Below are positions 36,501-45,571 of a DNA stretch of 59,092 bases, one piece after another (within the stretch, counting starts at the first letter, position 1; each line of letters begins with the position of its first letter). Made by a program: the position numbers and the translations under genes. The DNA lies in the NCBI GenBank assembly GCA_903896615.1, contig CAITYM010000099.1, forward strand, positions 1 to 59,092. The letters are read 5' to 3'. Source of the stretch: an uncultured Burkholderiales bacterium. GTDB lineage: Bacteria > Pseudomonadota > Gammaproteobacteria > Burkholderiales > Burkholderiaceae_C. The notes under the pieces are model-generated. The model did no database searches. It saw only the letters and a program-made list of their open reading frames with translations, and had not been told where the DNA came from.

Positions 36501-36995
36501 ATGCTTATTGGATCTAAAAAGCTAGCCCACTCGAAAATGACTTACCCAAATGACTCAGGTTCGATCCAAATGAACCCTAATCCAAACAGTGCCTCCCCAC
36601 ACCTAACTCTTTTTTATGACGGGAGTTGCCCTCTGTGTAAAGCTGAGATGATTTTCTTAAGCGCTAGAAATAAAGCGGGCAAACTTGAATTTAAGGATGT
36701 GAGGCAACCTCACGCTCTTGATGCATTAGCTGGGGTGAGTTGTGAGACTGCACTTGCTAACATTCACGCCGTAACCCAAGAAGGTACGACTTTGATTGGA
36801 GTCGAGGCATTCCAACTAGCTTATGCAACGGTCGATTTAAAACTGCTTTCATGGTTTTTAGGCATCAAAGCTCTTCAACCCATGCTGCGCTATGGCTACA
36901 CTTTATTTGCAAAAAACCGCTTCACACTATCAAAAGTGTTTGGTGCTTTGGCATTAAAAGTCGTTAAATTAATCACAAAAAAAGATCGTATTTAA
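36501..36995 (+). CDS. DCC family thiol-disulfide oxidoreductase (DUF393)
   Basis: A protein of up to 164 residues with the DCC-family signature LFYDGSCPLCKAEM (Cys43, Cys46) and a thioredoxin-like arrangement. The C-terminal half has a hydrophobic helix pair (VDLKLLSWFLGIKALQPMLR) as in other members. The start is uncertain: ATGs at 36501, 36537 and 36570 are all in frame before the domain, and none has a clear ribosome site. Redox function is expected from the CxxC; partner unknown. Divergent from phhB, convergent with the quinone reductase gene. Confidence 0.8.
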   Translation: MLIGSKKLAHSKMTYPNDSGSIQMNPNPNSASPHLTLFYDGSCPLCKAEMIFLSARNKAGKLEFKDVRQPHALDALAGVSCETALANIHAVTQEGTTLIGVEAFQLAYATVDLKLLSWFLGIKALQPMLRYGYTLFAKNRFTLSKVFGALALKVVKLITKKDRI

Positions 36996-37035
36996 CGTTC
37001 CATCTTTGAAAACGAGTCCAAAAACAAAGTCTAAA

Positions 37036-38031
37036 CTAGCCAGCTACCTTGAGCATAATTTTTCCAATGTGCTCCGATGATTCCATTAATACATGAGCCT
37101 TAGATACATCTTTTAAATCGAAGACCTTGTATATAACTGGAGCAACCACTTTTGACTCTATCAGTGGCCAAACATGTGCTTTTAGATCATTTGCAATTTG
37201 AGCCTTATCTTGGGCCGTACGAGGACGAAGTGTTGATCCAGAATAGGTCAACCTCTTTGACATTAACTGCAGCCAGTCAACCTCAACCTTGGAGGGTTGT
37301 AGGAACGCAATTTGCACTAAGCGCCCGTCAAGTGCTAAGGATTTTAGATTGCGCTGTATGTAACTGCCCCCAACCATATCCAGTATTAAATTAACCCCCA
37401 GCTTATTAGTAGCTTGCGCTATCTCATCTACGAAGTCATTCGTCTTGTAGTTGATCGCAACAGATGCACCCGCTTTGATACAGGCTTTAACCTTATCCTC
37501 GCTACCTACAGTACAAAATACTTTTGCACCAAAAGCCTTTGCAAGTTGAATTGCCGTGAGTCCTATCCCTGATGAACCACCGTGGACCAGGAAACTCTCT
37601 CCCTTCGTGAGCCGACCACGCTGAAAAACGTTGGTCCAAACTGTAAAGAAATTCTCCGGCAGTGCAGCCGCTTCAATCATCGATAAGCCCTTTGGAACAG
37701 GTAGCACCTGTCCACAGGGAACGCTCACAAACTCTGCATATCCGCCCCCATTACAAAGCGCACAAACCAGATCCCCTACTTTAAACGTGTTGACCCCTTC
37801 GCCCAACTGGACTATCTCACCAGACACCTCAAGACCCATAATTTTGGATGCATCGCCAGGAGGTGGATATTTACCCAAGCGTTGGGATACATCGGGACGG
37901 TTGACACCTGCATACATCACCCTAACGAGAACTTCACCTGACTTAACAGTGGGTACTGGACCGCGTGCGCTTACTAAAACTTCTGGACCGCCACCAACGC
38001 CGTGATCCATGTATTGCATCTCAGTTGTCAT
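37036..38031 (-). CDS. Zinc-free quinone oxidoreductase (MDR family)
   Basis: A 331-residue NAD(P)H-dependent enzyme of the quinone oxidoreductase/TP53I3-like branch. The GroES-like half (YAGVNRPDVSQRLGKYPPPG) leads to the NADPH motif HGGSSGIGLTAIQLAK (about 152-167). No structural zinc cysteines are present. It is the last gene of the long minus-strand catabolic cluster, 71 bp after the cupin gene. Position suggests it reduces an aldehyde, ketone or quinone arising in that pathway, but general detoxification is equally possible. Confidence 0.85.
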   Translation of the reverse strand: MTTEMQYMDHGVGGGPEVLVSARGPVPTVKSGEVLVRVMYAGVNRPDVSQRLGKYPPPGDASKIMGLEVSGEIVQLGEGVNTFKVGDLVCALCNGGGYAEFVSVPCGQVLPVPKGLSMIEAAALPENFFTVWTNVFQRGRLTKGESFLVHGGSSGIGLTAIQLAKAFGAKVFCTVGSEDKVKACIKAGASVAINYKTNDFVDEIAQATNKLGVNLILDMVGGSYIQRNLKSLALDGRLVQIAFLQPSKVEVDWLQLMSKRLTYSGSTLRPRTAQDKAQIANDLKAHVWPLIESKVVAPVIYKVFDLKDVSKAHVLMESSEHIGKIMLKVAG

Positions 38032-38102
38032 TTAATAACCCATCAAATTTAATAAAACACCGTGAATGTACTCAGGTTTACAGCAAAAGACCACTGAGGA
38101 TT

Positions 38103-38672
38103 TCATCGCATAAAGTTCTCAACATAATCCGCCCCCAAGCCCACTTGATCAAAATGTGCCCTGTATTTCTCTATCCTAGAGAACACGTCATCATATCCGA
38201 GTGAGTTGCCTTGGGGATCAACATACATGAGCGAGCCGTGAACTGTGAAAAGAGTCACCATATCTTGACAATCATCTGGAACAATCAAAGTGTGCGTCTC
38301 CCCAGGCGGCTCAAATACATAACTTCCCTCCTCCGCCACCCAGTCATGCTCTAAATACAACCATTTACCCCTGATGACGTAGGCGTGAACCTGCCCCGAA
38401 TGACGATGGCGTTGAAGCAAGCCGGAGCGAGTCACGCGAAGCAGATGGACATAGTAGCCCCCCGTTACGTTTAAATGAATGGGGCGTGATGTTATTCCAG
38501 GCGCAATGACGGCCCACATTCTAGGATCATCGGTCATCAAATCTTTAACAACCATATCAGGCCGCATGCCCCAAGGCTGAGGTTTTTGGTAAGGTATGCG
38601 GTCATCTTCAATGGGCATCGAAACTTTAGTATCCATAAAATCTTTCAAGGAGGAGGATTCACGCTTAATCAC
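38103..38672 (-). CDS. Cupin-fold protein, 2,4'-dihydroxyacetophenone dioxygenase-like
   Basis: A 189-residue protein with two cupin motifs: RHRHSGQVHAYVI giving His89, His91 and His96, and GETHTL giving His127. The block WLYLEHDWVAEEGSYVFEPP is shared with proteins annotated as 2,4'-dihydroxyacetophenone dioxygenase. A metal-dependent dioxygenase, isomerase or sugar-acid-binding role is possible. The start is unclear: GTG at 38672, or ATG at 38636 (MDTKVSMP), with no good ribosome site for either. Between otnI (31 bp) and the quinone reductase, it probably belongs to the sugar-acid cluster. No aromatic-degradation genes surround it. Confidence 0.75.
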   Translation of the reverse strand: MIKRESSSLKDFMDTKVSMPIEDDRIPYQKPQPWGMRPDMVVKDLMTDDPRMWAVIAPGITSRPIHLNVTGGYYVHLLRVTRSGLLQRHRHSGQVHAYVIRGKWLYLEHDWVAEEGSYVFEPPGETHTLIVPDDCQDMVTLFTVHGSLMYVDPQGNSLGYDDVFSRIEKYRAHFDQVGLGADYVENFMR

Positions 38673-38703
38673 TTAAATAACCAACAGTATATTCTTCGAC
38701 TGG

Positions 38704-39642
38704 TTAATCTAATGAACCAAAATGATTTATTCCCTTGGATTGTTGATAGGCTCTAAGCCACGTTAGTCCACTTGATGTACCGCCAGGTTTAGCACCGTTT
38801 AACGGGTTATATTCACATCCAATCCAGCCCGTCCAGTGGGATGCCAGACTTATCTCATCGATCAAATCAAACAGGTAGGGAAAATTTAATTCTCCCGCAT
38901 CTGGCTCATGTCGTTTGGGTACACCCGCAATTTGAAAATGTCCCACCCGCCCCGTTGGCAAATATTCTTTGATTTTGCTGGCTATATCACCCTCAACAAT
39001 TTGAGCATGATACAAATCCATTTGCACTCTCAAATTGTTACATCCAAGTTCTTGCACAATTTGGTGAGCATCGGCTTGTTTGTTTAAAAAGAAATAGGGT
39101 ATATCGCGTGTGTTAATGGGCTCAATCAAAACGTCCCGTCCCGCCTCTCCTGCTTTTTCACACGCCCAAATCAAATTTTCCAAATAACAAGCTCTCATTT
39201 GCAAGTTTGTATGAACCGCTTCGCTGCTGGTTTGAAGTCCCACAGGCAACTCAGTAGCCCTTTTAAGTAAAGATCTCTCGCTCTCAGGGATAAGGCCAGC
39301 CATAACGTGTATTCTCGGGCAATCTAGGGCTTGCGCATATTCCAAGGCAAGAAGAAATCCCTCGCGAAACTCATTCTTGTGCGAGGACAGTGAGCTGACT
39401 CCTCGTTGCCCTGCGCTCCAAGCTCGATCAATAGACTCTGGCGTGATACCTCCTGGTGGAGCGTTCATCAAGACTTGTTTCAGCCCATTTGACCTCAGTC
39501 GAACAGCCAACTCCTTAGCTGACCAAGCGTAGGGGAATAAATATTCAACTGCTTTAAACCCATCCTTTGCCGCCAATTCAAATCGGTCTAAAAAAGGAAC
39601 CTCCGTATACATCATAGATAAATTCGCTGCGAAGTTTGGCAT
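38704..39642 (-). CDS. otnI: 2-oxo-tetronate isomerase (hydroxypyruvate isomerase family)
   Basis: A 312-residue TIM-barrel isomerase. The N-terminus PNFAANLSMMYTEVPFLDRF and the metal-site strands (EPINTRDIPYF, QMDLYHAQI, GHFQIAGVPKRHEPD, GCEYNPL) match the hydroxypyruvate isomerase/OtnI family. In the four-carbon acid sugar pathway it converts 2-oxo-tetronate, made by LtnD, to 3-oxo-tetronate, the substrate of OtnK. About 50 residues longer than E. coli Hyi because of inserted loops (about 130-155 and the C-terminus). Next to otnC, 56 bp apart. Confidence 0.87.
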   Translation of the reverse strand: MPNFAANLSMMYTEVPFLDRFELAAKDGFKAVEYLFPYAWSAKELAVRLRSNGLKQVLMNAPPGGITPESIDRAWSAGQRGVSSLSSHKNEFREGFLLALEYAQALDCPRIHVMAGLIPESERSLLKRATELPVGLQTSSEAVHTNLQMRACYLENLIWACEKAGEAGRDVLIEPINTRDIPYFFLNKQADAHQIVQELGCNNLRVQMDLYHAQIVEGDIASKIKEYLPTGRVGHFQIAGVPKRHEPDAGELNFPYLFDLIDEISLASHWTGWIGCEYNPLNGAKPGGTSSGLTWLRAYQQSKGINHFGSLD

Positions 39643-39698
39643 TGATTACTTTCAATAGATAAAAATTAATTTAATATGTCATCCTGGGTGGGTAGCCG

Positions 39699-40388
39699 TT
39701 ACCAAACGGCTTTAAAAACATCTCTTAATTCTTGTATATTCTCCTGACTTAACTGCGTGAGCTTGCTGTTTGTTAAAAAACTAAGTTTTGCAGACTCCTC
39801 CAACTCTTCAAGCGCAGCCATTGCTTTGGCCGGTGTATCGTGCCAAACCAATGGCCCCAACGCGCTTAGCATCACAGCCCGGATAGGCGAGCCCTGCTTG
39901 GCATAAGATTCAATCAACCTCTTCACCTCGCCTACGACTTGCTCGTCTCCGGGCCTTCGGTAGGCAAGGAGCGGCACGCGTCCGACCTTCATCACAAAGT
40001 ATGGCGTAATAGGGGGCAACAATTCCCTGTGTAAACTTTGATCAGTAGGCACATTAGTGATTGATTGGAGGGTCAATGCAACGCAGTACGTACTATGCGT
40101 ATGAATGACGCAAGTGGTACTCGGGTGGCTATGAAGTGCGGCCCGAACTATCGCTTGATGCAAGCTCAGGGTTTTACTTGGCTTATCACCGCTAATGTGC
40201 TGTCCATTCAAATCAACCTTACTGATGCGCTCAGGATCTAAGAAACCCAAGACTGCGTCTGTTGGTGTTATCAAAAAACCATCAGCCAATCGGACACTTA
40301 TATTACCTGCACTTGAATGTACCAAGCCTCGACTAAATAGGCTTTGACCTATACGGCAGATCTCCTGTCTGGCAAAAAGTTCATTCAT
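39699..40388 (-). CDS. otnC: 3-oxo-tetronate 4-phosphate decarboxylase
   Basis: A 229-residue member of the class II aldolase/adducin family. Zn ligands are in IHTHST (His96, His98), with a further His in the last third, and the N-terminal GNISVRLADGFLITPT binds phosphate. With otnK 6 bp upstream and otnI downstream it fits OtnC, which decarboxylates 3-oxo-tetronate 4-phosphate to dihydroxyacetone phosphate. An L-fuculose-phosphate-type aldolase is the alternative from sequence alone; context decides. The start lacks a Shine-Dalgarno and shares the 15-base sequence TAAAAATTTATGAAT with the otnK start. Confidence 0.87.
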   Translation of the reverse strand: MNELFARQEICRIGQSLFSRGLVHSSAGNISVRLADGFLITPTDAVLGFLDPERISKVDLNGQHISGDKPSKTLSLHQAIVRAALHSHPSTTCVIHTHSTYCVALTLQSITNVPTDQSLHRELLPPITPYFVMKVGRVPLLAYRRPGDEQVVGEVKRLIESYAKQGSPIRAVMLSALGPLVWHDTPAKAMAALEELEESAKLSFLTNSKLTQLSQENIQELRDVFKAVW

Positions 40389-40394
40389 AAATTT

Positions 40395-41672
40395 TTAGCT
40401 GTTTTGCTCGTCAAGGACTGACCAAGCATAGGTGAAGAAGTCTTCGCGTCCAAAATTCCCTGACTTGAGCGCAAGATGCAAGTTCCTTGGACTTTTAGTG
40501 AAGCACCAAGGCACGCCAGGATCGATTTGTGGGCCTATTTGTAGTTGATTTACTTTAAGTGACTGAACACAAACCCCAGAAGTCTCCCCACCTGCCACCA
40601 ACAACTGACCTACCCCCATCTCTACGAGTGCCATCGCCAAATTGCCCATGGCTTGCTCGACTAAGGAGCCAGCTTTTTCAACGCTCAACTCCTTTTGAAC
40701 TTCCCTGACTTGATCGGGTGAGGAAGTTGAATAAATGAGTATGGGGTCTGCCCCCGTTTTGAATTGCTGTTTTGCCCATAATGCGGCTTCTTGCCAATAA
40801 TCTGGACGCTGCGACAGCGTCAAAGGATCTAGCGCGTAACATGCATATCCTTCCCGCTTGAAGTGGTTGACTTGCTTTAGAGTCATCTCTGAGCAACTAC
40901 CAGATAAGATTGCTCGCTGCCCCGCATAGTGAGGTAGGCGGGACTGAGAAACACTTGGCTTTAGATTGAAATTTTGAGGTAATCCAATTGCAAGTCCAGA
41001 ACCAGCAGTGACCAGAGATAAGTCCTTCACAGCCTCACCTAATTGAATGAGATCTTCATTATTTAGTGCATCTACCACAGCAGCACTGATACCCTCATTT
41101 ATTAATTCTGAAATTTTGACCTTTATTGCTTGACTTCCCTTGGCAACAATTTTGTAATCAATCAGTCCCACACGGCGAGGGAACTGCGCTTGCATAAGTT
41201 TTACTAAATTGGAGTCTTTCATCGGGGTCAGCGGATGATGGCGCATTGAGGAGTCAGACAAGAGTAAGTCGCCTACAAACAAATGGCCTTTAAAGATTGT
41301 GCGACCATTGTCCGGGAATGCTGGGGTGACGACCGTAAAAGAGGCGCCCAGTGCTTTCATCAGTTCATCTGTGACTGGACCAATATTTCCTTGGGTAGTG
41401 CTGTCAAATGTAGAACAGTATTTAAAGTAGATTTGATGGGCACCTACTTTTTTTAACCAAGCTAAAGCGTTTAAAGATTGTTCAATTGCAAGGACGGAGT
41501 CAATGGTCCTCGACTTTAAAGCAATAACGACAGCATCCACATCATGCTCTAAGTCTTCAGTTGGCACACCCACAGTTTGAATAACCCGCATCCCTGATCG
41601 AACCAGATTATTGGCAAGGTCCGTAGCCCCAGTGAAATCATCTGCAATACAACCTAGCAAAATCTTATTCAT
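40395..41672 (-). CDS. otnK: 3-oxo-tetronate kinase
   Basis: A 425-residue kinase of the DUF1537/four-carbon acid sugar kinase family. The N-terminal GCIADDFTGATDLANNLV is the family signature; the C-terminal nucleotide-binding part has LLVAGGETSGVCVQSL. It phosphorylates 3-oxo-tetronate at O4. Full length for the family. Spacing (34 bp after ltnD, 6 bp before otnC) shows an operon. The adjacent isomerase and decarboxylase distinguish it from PdxA2-associated DUF1537 kinases. Confidence 0.92.
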   Translation of the reverse strand: MNKILLGCIADDFTGATDLANNLVRSGMRVIQTVGVPTEDLEHDVDAVVIALKSRTIDSVLAIEQSLNALAWLKKVGAHQIYFKYCSTFDSTTQGNIGPVTDELMKALGASFTVVTPAFPDNGRTIFKGHLFVGDLLLSDSSMRHHPLTPMKDSNLVKLMQAQFPRRVGLIDYKIVAKGSQAIKVKISELINEGISAAVVDALNNEDLIQLGEAVKDLSLVTAGSGLAIGLPQNFNLKPSVSQSRLPHYAGQRAILSGSCSEMTLKQVNHFKREGYACYALDPLTLSQRPDYWQEAALWAKQQFKTGADPILIYSTSSPDQVREVQKELSVEKAGSLVEQAMGNLAMALVEMGVGQLLVAGGETSGVCVQSLKVNQLQIGPQIDPGVPWCFTKSPRNLHLALKSGNFGREDFFTYAWSVLDEQNS

Positions 41673-41706
41673 AAATTTTTATGTTTAAAACAAATTCAAT
41701 GGACTT

Positions 41707-42612
41707 TTATTTCTTGGGTTTCGGGAGTTCAATACCCGGAAATATTTTGATCACTGCGCTGTCATCTTCCTTAGCAAAACCAGCTGTTGAAGCCTGCATG
41801 AACATTTGATGTGCAGTGCTCGAGAGTGGGAGTGGAAATTTTGTTGTTCTCGCCATATCAAGTACAAGCCCTAAATCTTTAACAAAAATATCCACTGCAG
41901 ATAAGGGCGTGTAATCACTGGCAAGAACATGAGGCATCCGGTTCTCAAACATCCAGCTGTTTCCAGCACTGTTCGTAATGACCTCATACAAAGAGTCAGG
42001 ATCAACGCCTTCTCGAATACCAAGCGCCATGGCCTCTGCCGCAGCAGCGATGTGAACTCCTGCAAGCAATTGATTAATAACTTTAACCTTACTCCCTGCT
42101 CCAGCTTTATCCCCTAATCGGTACACTTTAGAAGACATAGCGCTCAAAGCTTCGTTGCACATTGCATAGGCCTGTGAGGTGCCTGAGGTCATCATCGTAA
42201 TTTGACCTAATTTAGCTTTAGCAGCGCCTCCTGAAATAGGAGCGTCTAAGTATAAAATACCCATATCAGAGAGTTTTTGCTCTAGTTGTACGGACCATGC
42301 GGGAGTAACGGTTGAACACATAACAAAGACACTGCCCTGTTTCATTGCGCTCGCAGCTCCATGATCACCAAATAAAACTTGCTCAGTTTGATCCGCATTA
42401 ACGACCACACTGATCACGACAGCGCAGTGCGAGGCAAGTTGTGCGGGTGTCTCATGAGCAACACCTCCGCCTTGTGCAAATGATTTGGCTACCTCATGCC
42501 TTACATCGCAGACGTGAACATCATGGCCTGCACTTCTCAATGACTCAGCCATACCGCGCCCCATCGCGCCCAGTCCGATAAGTCCGACCGATTTAGTTGC
42601 TGTAGACGACAT
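41707..42612 (-). CDS. ltnD: L-threonate dehydrogenase
   Basis: A 301-residue member of the 3-hydroxyisobutyrate dehydrogenase family. NAD-binding GLIGLGAMGRGMAESL is at 10-25, the substrate loop DAPISGGAAKAKLG at about 123-136, and catalytic Lys177 with Asn180 is in KVINQLLAG. With otnK-otnC-otnI immediately downstream it is LtnD, oxidising L-threonate to 2-oxo-tetronate with NAD+. Other beta-hydroxyacid dehydrogenases look similar, so the call rests on the neighbours. It lies 53 bp after the dehydratase gene. Confidence 0.88.
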   Translation of the reverse strand: MSSTATKSVGLIGLGAMGRGMAESLRSAGHDVHVCDVRHEVAKSFAQGGGVAHETPAQLASHCAVVISVVVNADQTEQVLFGDHGAASAMKQGSVFVMCSTVTPAWSVQLEQKLSDMGILYLDAPISGGAAKAKLGQITMMTSGTSQAYAMCNEALSAMSSKVYRLGDKAGAGSKVKVINQLLAGVHIAAAAEAMALGIREGVDPDSLYEVITNSAGNSWMFENRMPHVLASDYTPLSAVDIFVKDLGLVLDMARTTKFPLPLSSTAHQMFMQASTAGFAKEDDSAVIKIFPGIELPKPKK

Positions 42613-42665
42613 ATTATTTGATGACCTTAGTTAGTAGTTTGTTATTAAATGAATTGATCAGTATT

Positions 42666-44411
42666 TTATTTGGGTGTCTTGCCGTGTATGCGCTCAGCGC
42701 GCAGAAAATCAAAATCCACTCCTTTATCCGCCTGTGTCACAGTGTCTAGGAATAGTTTTTTATAGCCTCGATTTGCAACTGGTACTTTCACGGGACTATC
42801 GGCTGCGCGTTTTGCAAGTTCAGCATCACTAATTAGTAAGCTAATCTCCCTGTTTTCTACACTCAAGCGAATCCTGTCGCCACTGCGAACATGTGCCAAT
42901 GGACCACCGACGGCAGATTCGGGAGTTACATGTAAAACAACGGTTCCAAAAGCTGTACCACTCATGCGTCCATCAGAGATGCGGACCATATCCTTTACTC
43001 CCAAACGGGCTAACTTTTGGGGGATCGGCAAATACCCAGCCTCAGGCATACCAGGGGCCCCTTTAGGTCCGATGTTCTTAAGCACCAAAACATCGCTGGG
43101 TAAAACGTCTAAATCATCACTATCTATCCGCGCAGCCATGTCCTGCATATTTTCAAAAACAACCGCACGCCCCTCATGCTCCATCAGCGCTGGGTTCGCT
43201 GCAGATTGCTTGATCACTGCTCCACCAGGAGCTAAATTACCATGAAGCACAGCAACACCGCCCTGAGGATATATGGGGTTCGAGATACCGCGTATCACCT
43301 CTTGGGTAAAACCTGCACCATCTAATTCAAGTTGCTCACCCAAGGTGCGCCCCATTACAGTTCGCGCGTTCAGTTTCAATAGCGGTTTTAACTCTCTTAA
43401 CAAAGTTGCCATTCCCCCCGCACGGTGAAAATCCTCCATGTAATGTGAGCCCGAAGGCTTGAGATCCAAAAGTACGGGGGTTTCTCGGCCCATTCGGTCT
43501 AAGGCATGCATGTCAATCTCTAAACCAACCCGACCTGCTATGGCGGCAAGGTGAACGATTCCATTTGTTGAACCCCCTATCGCAAGCAGGACCCTCATCG
43601 CATTTTCCAGGGAGTCACCATTGATGATTTGGTCGATAGTTAGTTGGGTTTGTGCAATCTTGACTGCTTGTGCACCCGTTTCCTCCGCAATGCGGATTCG
43701 GTCTGCAGTTACGGCTGGAGGTGAAGCACCTCCAGGGACGGTCATGCCTAATGCCTCCGCAATACAAGCCATCGTACTTGCGGTACCCATAACCGAGCAT
43801 GTTCCAACGCTAGCTACGAGTTGGTTGTTGACAGCAGTAATTTCTTGCTCATCAATTTCACCAGCCCTAAATTTACCCCAATACCTACGGCAATCTGTAC
43901 AAGCGCCCACCCGCTCGTTTTTATGTGATCCCGTCAACATCGATCCGGTTATTAATTGAATCGAAGGTATTCCCGCAGAAGCGGCTCCCATCAATTGAGC
44001 AGGAACGGTTTTGTCACATCCTCCAATCAGCACGACAGAATCCATTGGCTGAGCACGAATCATCTCCTCCGTGTCCATGGACATTAAGTTGCGTAAAAAC
44101 ATGCTGGTTGGTTGCGCAAAACTCTCCCCTATAGAGATAGTTGGAAACTCAATAGGCAATCCACCTGCTAGAAGTACTCCTCGCTTGACAGCCTCAATCA
44201 ATTGAGGTGTATTGCCGTGACAGGGGTTATAGGAGCTACCCGTATTTGCTATACCCACGACAGTTCTATCTAAGGCGTTATCAGAAAAACCAGCCCCTTT
44301 AATAAATGCTTTACGCAGAAATAGTGAGAAGCCTGTATCGCCGTAATTTGTCAGCCCTTTGCGCATGCCGGTTGATGCTTTTTGAGCATCTATATTTTTT
44401 TTATCAGTCAT
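42666..44411 (-). CDS. IlvD/Edd family sugar-acid dehydratase
   Basis: A 581-residue Fe-S dehydratase. Cluster-ligand cysteines are in SSYNPCHG, GGCDKT and VGTCSVMGT. The HKNERVGACTDCRRYW segment and the 580-residue length resemble sugar-acid (L-arabonate/D-xylonate type) dehydratases more than amino-acid IlvD. It should remove water from a sugar acid to give a 2-keto-3-deoxy acid. Its place just upstream of ltnD suggests it handles a second substrate of the cluster, but no keto-deoxy-acid aldolase or dehydratase partner is present. The housekeeping ilvD is expected elsewhere. Confidence 0.85.
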   Translation of the reverse strand: MTDKKNIDAQKASTGMRKGLTNYGDTGFSLFLRKAFIKGAGFSDNALDRTVVGIANTGSSYNPCHGNTPQLIEAVKRGVLLAGGLPIEFPTISIGESFAQPTSMFLRNLMSMDTEEMIRAQPMDSVVLIGGCDKTVPAQLMGAASAGIPSIQLITGSMLTGSHKNERVGACTDCRRYWGKFRAGEIDEQEITAVNNQLVASVGTCSVMGTASTMACIAEALGMTVPGGASPPAVTADRIRIAEETGAQAVKIAQTQLTIDQIINGDSLENAMRVLLAIGGSTNGIVHLAAIAGRVGLEIDMHALDRMGRETPVLLDLKPSGSHYMEDFHRAGGMATLLRELKPLLKLNARTVMGRTLGEQLELDGAGFTQEVIRGISNPIYPQGGVAVLHGNLAPGGAVIKQSAANPALMEHEGRAVVFENMQDMAARIDSDDLDVLPSDVLVLKNIGPKGAPGMPEAGYLPIPQKLARLGVKDMVRISDGRMSGTAFGTVVLHVTPESAVGGPLAHVRSGDRIRLSVENREISLLISDAELAKRAADSPVKVPVANRGYKKLFLDTVTQADKGVDFDFLRAERIHGKTPK

Positions 44412-44543
44412 ATGATTGATTGTATGTATTTATTAAATATTTTTGCAGCTGGTTTGGCTAATTCCAGCCAATGAAATAAGTTGCCGAGTAATTTTATAAA
44501 ACACTAAATTTAAAGATTAATTCACGCACGATCTAGTCTAAGC

Positions 44544-45569
44544 TCACTCAACTTTTGCACCTGACTCCTTAACCGCCCTATAAACATTCGGAGCATCTGC
44601 CTTTAGATCACCGTCAAATGCCTCCATAGATTTAGAAGTAGCAACATCCATCCCCTGAAAAGCAAATCGTTCCTTAATCCCGTTGTGCTGCAGTCCTTTG
44701 CTTACTCCCTCAAAGACCTTTTTCAACACTTCTGGCGAAGTCCCTTTGGGAGCGTAAAGTCCAAATGAGAAATTGGTGTCATACCCGGCCAATCCACTCT
44801 CTAGCGCACCTGGTATTCCAGGAATAGACGCAGAGGCCTTGGCTGTGGTCACCGCAAGTGGTCTGAGCATGCCGGCCTTTATAAACCCCATCACTGTGGG
44901 AGGGGTTGCAAACATCAGCTGGGTGTCACCTGCCATCGTCGACTGAGCTGCTGCACCTCCTCCTTTGAACTGGATAGTTGTGAACTTTACACCAGCACTA
45001 GACTCAAACAAAGCAGCAGCCAAGTGCGGCGTAGATCCGTTTCCTGATGCTGCGCTAAAGAGCTGTTGAGGATGAGCTTTAGCAAACTCAATCAACTCTT
45101 TAAGTGTTTTAAAGGGGGCTTTAGGGTTCACGCAAATAATCATCGAGCCTACAGCAAGGCTCGTTATGGGTACGAGCTCCTTGTCAGGGTCAAATCCGAG
45201 CTTGGGAAAAAGTGCTTTAATGAGTGCATTTGGGCCAAGTACCGCAAATGTATACCCATCAGATGGTAGTTTTGACACAACTTCAGCGGCTATCGAGCCA
45301 CCTGCACCTGGTTTGTTATCAACCAAAACTGCAACACCGAGTTCCTTTGATAGTTCATCTGCGGTCAAACGCGTCACAAAGTCCGCGGAACCACCGGGGG
45401 GATAACCCACAACAAGTTTGATGGGTTTATCAGGGTAGCTAGACTGGGTTTGGGCATGAAGTGGGGTGCCAGCACCAATGAGTTGTATAAAAAATAAGCA
45501 ACTACTTAACACTAAGACAGAAGTGCTTTTACTTAAAAAGGACTGATGCTCAACAGCGCGGGCCATCAT
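44544..45569 (-). CDS. Periplasmic binding protein, Bug/TctC family
   Basis: A 341-residue protein with a long signal peptide (about 1-40, ending PLHAQ). The mature part has the Bug-family signatures PDKPIKLVVGYPPGGSADF, VDNKPGAGGSIAAEVV and LPSDGYTFAVLGP. These proteins capture carboxylic or sugar acids for TctAB-type transporters. No tctA or tctB is near, which is common for this expanded burkholderial family. It lies two bases after the enoyl-CoA hydratase gene and 132 bp before the dehydratase, so it probably supplies the substrate of this cluster. Confidence 0.9.
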   Translation of the reverse strand: MMARAVEHQSFLSKSTSVLVLSSCLFFIQLIGAGTPLHAQTQSSYPDKPIKLVVGYPPGGSADFVTRLTADELSKELGVAVLVDNKPGAGGSIAAEVVSKLPSDGYTFAVLGPNALIKALFPKLGFDPDKELVPITSLAVGSMIICVNPKAPFKTLKELIEFAKAHPQQLFSAASGNGSTPHLAAALFESSAGVKFTTIQFKGGGAAAQSTMAGDTQLMFATPPTVMGFIKAGMLRPLAVTTAKASASIPGIPGALESGLAGYDTNFSFGLYAPKGTSPEVLKKVFEGVSKGLQHNGIKERFAFQGMDVATSKSMEAFDGDLKADAPNVYRAVKESGAKVE

Positions 45570-45571
45570 AT

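Noticed and set aside
42666-44411. Housekeeping ilvD (dihydroxy-acid dehydratase for valine/isoleucine)
   Set aside because: The length, the ACTDCRRYW segment and the sugar-acid neighbours favour a sugar-acid dehydratase. Sequence alone does not fully exclude ilvD.
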